Made by a program: the position numbers and the translations under genes. A stretch of DNA of 40,080 nt from Sphingomonas sp. AOB5 (GTDB lineage: Bacteria; Pseudomonadota; Alphaproteobacteria; Sphingomonadales; Sphingomonadaceae), in contig NZ_JARNTV010000034.1 of NCBI RefSeq assembly GCF_029433115.1, forward strand, positions 1 to 40,080, given 5' to 3'. Positions 38,408 to 40,080 of the stretch are shown in pieces. How positions within the stretch are numbered: position 1 is the first letter of the stretch; each line of letters opens with the position of its first letter. Below the pieces are notes generated by a model that was not told where the DNA came from, made no database searches, and was given only the letters and a program-made list of their open reading frames with translations.

Positions 38408-40080
38408 ATGACATTCGAATCCCTCCCCGCGCTTCTTGGCGAAGCGCTCGCAGCGCGTGGTTATGCCGCGCCTACCGCCGTCCAGGCCGCCGTCATCGAA
38501 AACGAAGCGCGCGGACGCGACCTTATCGTCTCGGCGCAGACCGGCTCCGGCAAGACCGTCGCCTTTGGTCTCGCCATGGCCGACGAACTGCTGAACGAAG
38601 AAGGCCACGTCGTTCCCAGCCGTGAGCCGCTGGCGCTGATCATCGCGCCGACGCGCGAACTCGCGCTGCAGGTCAGCCGCGAGCTGATGTGGCTCTATGG
38701 CAATGCCGGCGCGCGCATCGCCACCTGCGTGGGTGGCATGGATGCCTCGAAGGAGCGCCGTAACCTCAGCTATGGCGCGCATATCGTCGTCGGTACGCCG
38801 GGCCGTCTGCGCGATCACCTCGAACGCGGCGCGCTCAACCTGTCGGCGCTCAAGGTCGCCGTACTCGACGAAGCCGACGAGATGCTCGACATGGGCTTCC
38901 GCGAGGATCTGGAAGAGATTCTCGACGCGACGCCGGGCGAGCGCCGCACACTCCTCTTCTCGGCCACCATGCCCAAGCCGATCGTGGCGCTGGCCAAGCG
39001 CTATCAGCGCGACGCGCTGCGCATCTCGACCGTGGGCGAGGATCGCGGCCATGGCGACATCGCCTATCAGGCCGTCGCGGTCAGCCCGTCCGACATCGAG
39101 CATGCGGTCATCAACCTGCTCCGTTTCCACGAAGCCGAGACGGCGATGCTGTTCTGCGCCACGCGCGACAATGTCCGCCGCCTGCACGCGACGCTGGTCG
39201 AGCGCGGCTTCGCTGCCGTGGCGCTGTCGGGCGAGCATAGCCAGAACGAGCGCAACCACGCGCTGCAGGCGCTGCGCGACCGTCGCGCCCGTGTCTGCGT
39301 CGCCACCGACGTGGCGGCACGCGGCATCGATCTGCCGACGCTCAGCCTCGTCATCCATGTCGAGCTGCCGCGCGATGCCGAAACGCTCCAGCACCGCTCG
39401 GGCCGCACCGGCCGCGCGGGCAAGAAGGGCACCGCCGTCCTGATCGTCCCCTATCCGCGCCGCCGCCGCGTGGAGCAGGTGCTGAAGGGCGCGCGCATCC
39501 AGTTCGAATGGGTCGACTCGCCCACACCCGAAGCGATCCGTGCGCAGGATCATGAGCGGCTGCTCGCCAATCTGCTCGAGCCGGTCGAGTTCGACGACGA
39601 GGATCGCGCGCTGGCAACCCGCCTGCTGGCCGAGCGCAGCCCGGAGGATATCGCCGCCGCGCTGGTCCAGGCGCATCGCGGCAAGCTGCCCCAGCCCGAG
39701 GAACTGAGCGACCGCAGCCATTCGGACCGCCGCGAAGAGCGTCAGGACGGTCATCGCGCGGGCTTCGAGGATATCGTGTGGTTCCGCATGGATATCGGCC
39801 GCCGCCAGAATGCCGATCCGCGCTGGATCCTGCCCTTGCTGTGCCGCCGCGGCCACATCACCAAGAACGAGATCGGCGCGATCCGCATCGGCCCGTCCGA
39901 GACGATGTTCCAGGTGCCCCGCGCGATCGCCGGCAAGTTCAGCGCCGCACTGGCCCGCACCGCCGGCGATTCGGAAGAGGACGGCATCCGCATCGAGCAG
40001 GCCGAAGGCGGCCCCGCCCCGATGCAGGAGCGCCCGCGCCTCCAGCGCAACGGCCCGAACCGCTCCACCGGCCCGCCGCG
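38408..40080 (+). CDS. DEAD-box RNA helicase (3' partial)
   Basis: The frame is open from ATG 38408 to the window end (557 codons shown), so the C-terminus is missing. The protein has all helicase motifs in order: AAPTAVQAAVI (Q motif), AQTGSGKT (I), APTRELALQ (Ia), GTPGRLRDH (Ib), LDEADEMLDMGF (II, DEAD), FSATMP (III), ATDVAARGID (V) and HRSGRTGRAG (VI). Residues of about 460-530 (WFRMDIGRRQNADPRWILPLLCRRGHITKNEIGAIRI) form a DbpA/CsdA-type RNA-binding domain. Such enzymes remodel RNA in ribosome assembly and cold adaptation. The gene begins 70 bases after the DUF559 stop. Confidence 0.95.
   Translation, partial: MTFESLPALLGEALAARGYAAPTAVQAAVIENEARGRDLIVSAQTGSGKTVAFGLAMADELLNEEGHVVPSREPLALIIAPTRELALQVSRELMWLYGNAGARIATCVGGMDASKERRNLSYGAHIVVGTPGRLRDHLERGALNLSALKVAVLDEADEMLDMGFREDLEEILDATPGERRTLLFSATMPKPIVALAKRYQRDALRISTVGEDRGHGDIAYQAVAVSPSDIEHAVINLLRFHEAETAMLFCATRDNVRRLHATLVERGFAAVALSGEHSQNERNHALQALRDRRARVCVATDVAARGIDLPTLSLVIHVELPRDAETLQHRSGRTGRAGKKGTAVLIVPYPRRRRVEQVLKGARIQFEWVDSPTPEAIRAQDHERLLANLLEPVEFDDEDRALATRLLAERSPEDIAAALVQAHRGKLPQPEELSDRSHSDRREERQDGHRAGFEDIVWFRMDIGRRQNADPRWILPLLCRRGHITKNEIGAIRIGPSETMFQVPRAIAGKFSAALARTAGDSEEDGIRIEQAEGGPAPMQERPRLQRNGPNRSTGPP

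Overview
The window is GC-rich, gene-dense DNA with short intergenic gaps, many 1-4 base gene overlaps and gene content typical of a sphingomonad-type alphaproteobacterium (FixJ/FixL-like signalling, FecR plus barrel pairs, CcmI-like protein, DUF559 gene with CCCCTCCC repeats). The genus is an inference from gene content; no rRNA or tRNA gene is visible. I see no CRISPR array, phage or classical insertion sequence.

Layout. 1-2943: end of an unknown membrane-anchored protein, then a TPR/beta-barrel outer-membrane protein and a FecR-domain exported protein. 2947-6942: glutamate dehydrogenase (minus strand) diverging from a large protein of unknown function. 7020-10093: an acetolactate-synthase-like ThDP enzyme overlapping an aldehyde dehydrogenase. 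10328-30528: a 20 kb redox island. 30622-33295: FixJ-like regulator, stand-alone receiver and FixL-like kinase. 33456-36018: three alpha/beta hydrolases. 36028-40080: small genes, a YhiN-type flavoprotein, a DUF559 nuclease flanked by inverted palindromic repeats, and the start of a DEAD-box helicase that runs off the window.

The redox island is the main discovery candidate. Its plus-strand operon encodes a five-haem cytochrome, a lipoprotein with two GlcG/HbpS-like domains, an outer-membrane beta-barrel and a 1339-residue decahaem cytochrome fused to an LVIVD-type propeller. Its minus-strand operon encodes a cytoplasmic fusion of an FAD/NAD(P) reductase, two cyclic-nucleotide-binding domains and a four-cluster ferredoxin, then a five-helix membrane protein with two H-x13-H pairs (predicted dihaem cytochrome b), then an FHA-membrane helix-decahaem cytochrome, and last a CpdA-like cyclic-nucleotide phosphodiesterase. 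A CcmI-like TPR protein and a CHASE2 adenylate cyclase lie next to it.

Taken together the genes could form an electron path from NAD(P)H through FAD, FeS, haem b and about 25 c-type haems to the cell surface. A cAMP-making enzyme, a cAMP-binding redox enzyme and a cAMP-degrading enzyme are encoded in the same locus. The domain content is read from the sequence; the path, its direction and its cAMP control are inference.

Four intergenic sites carry GC-rich palindromes of one family, and two more of a related type bracket the DUF559 gene.
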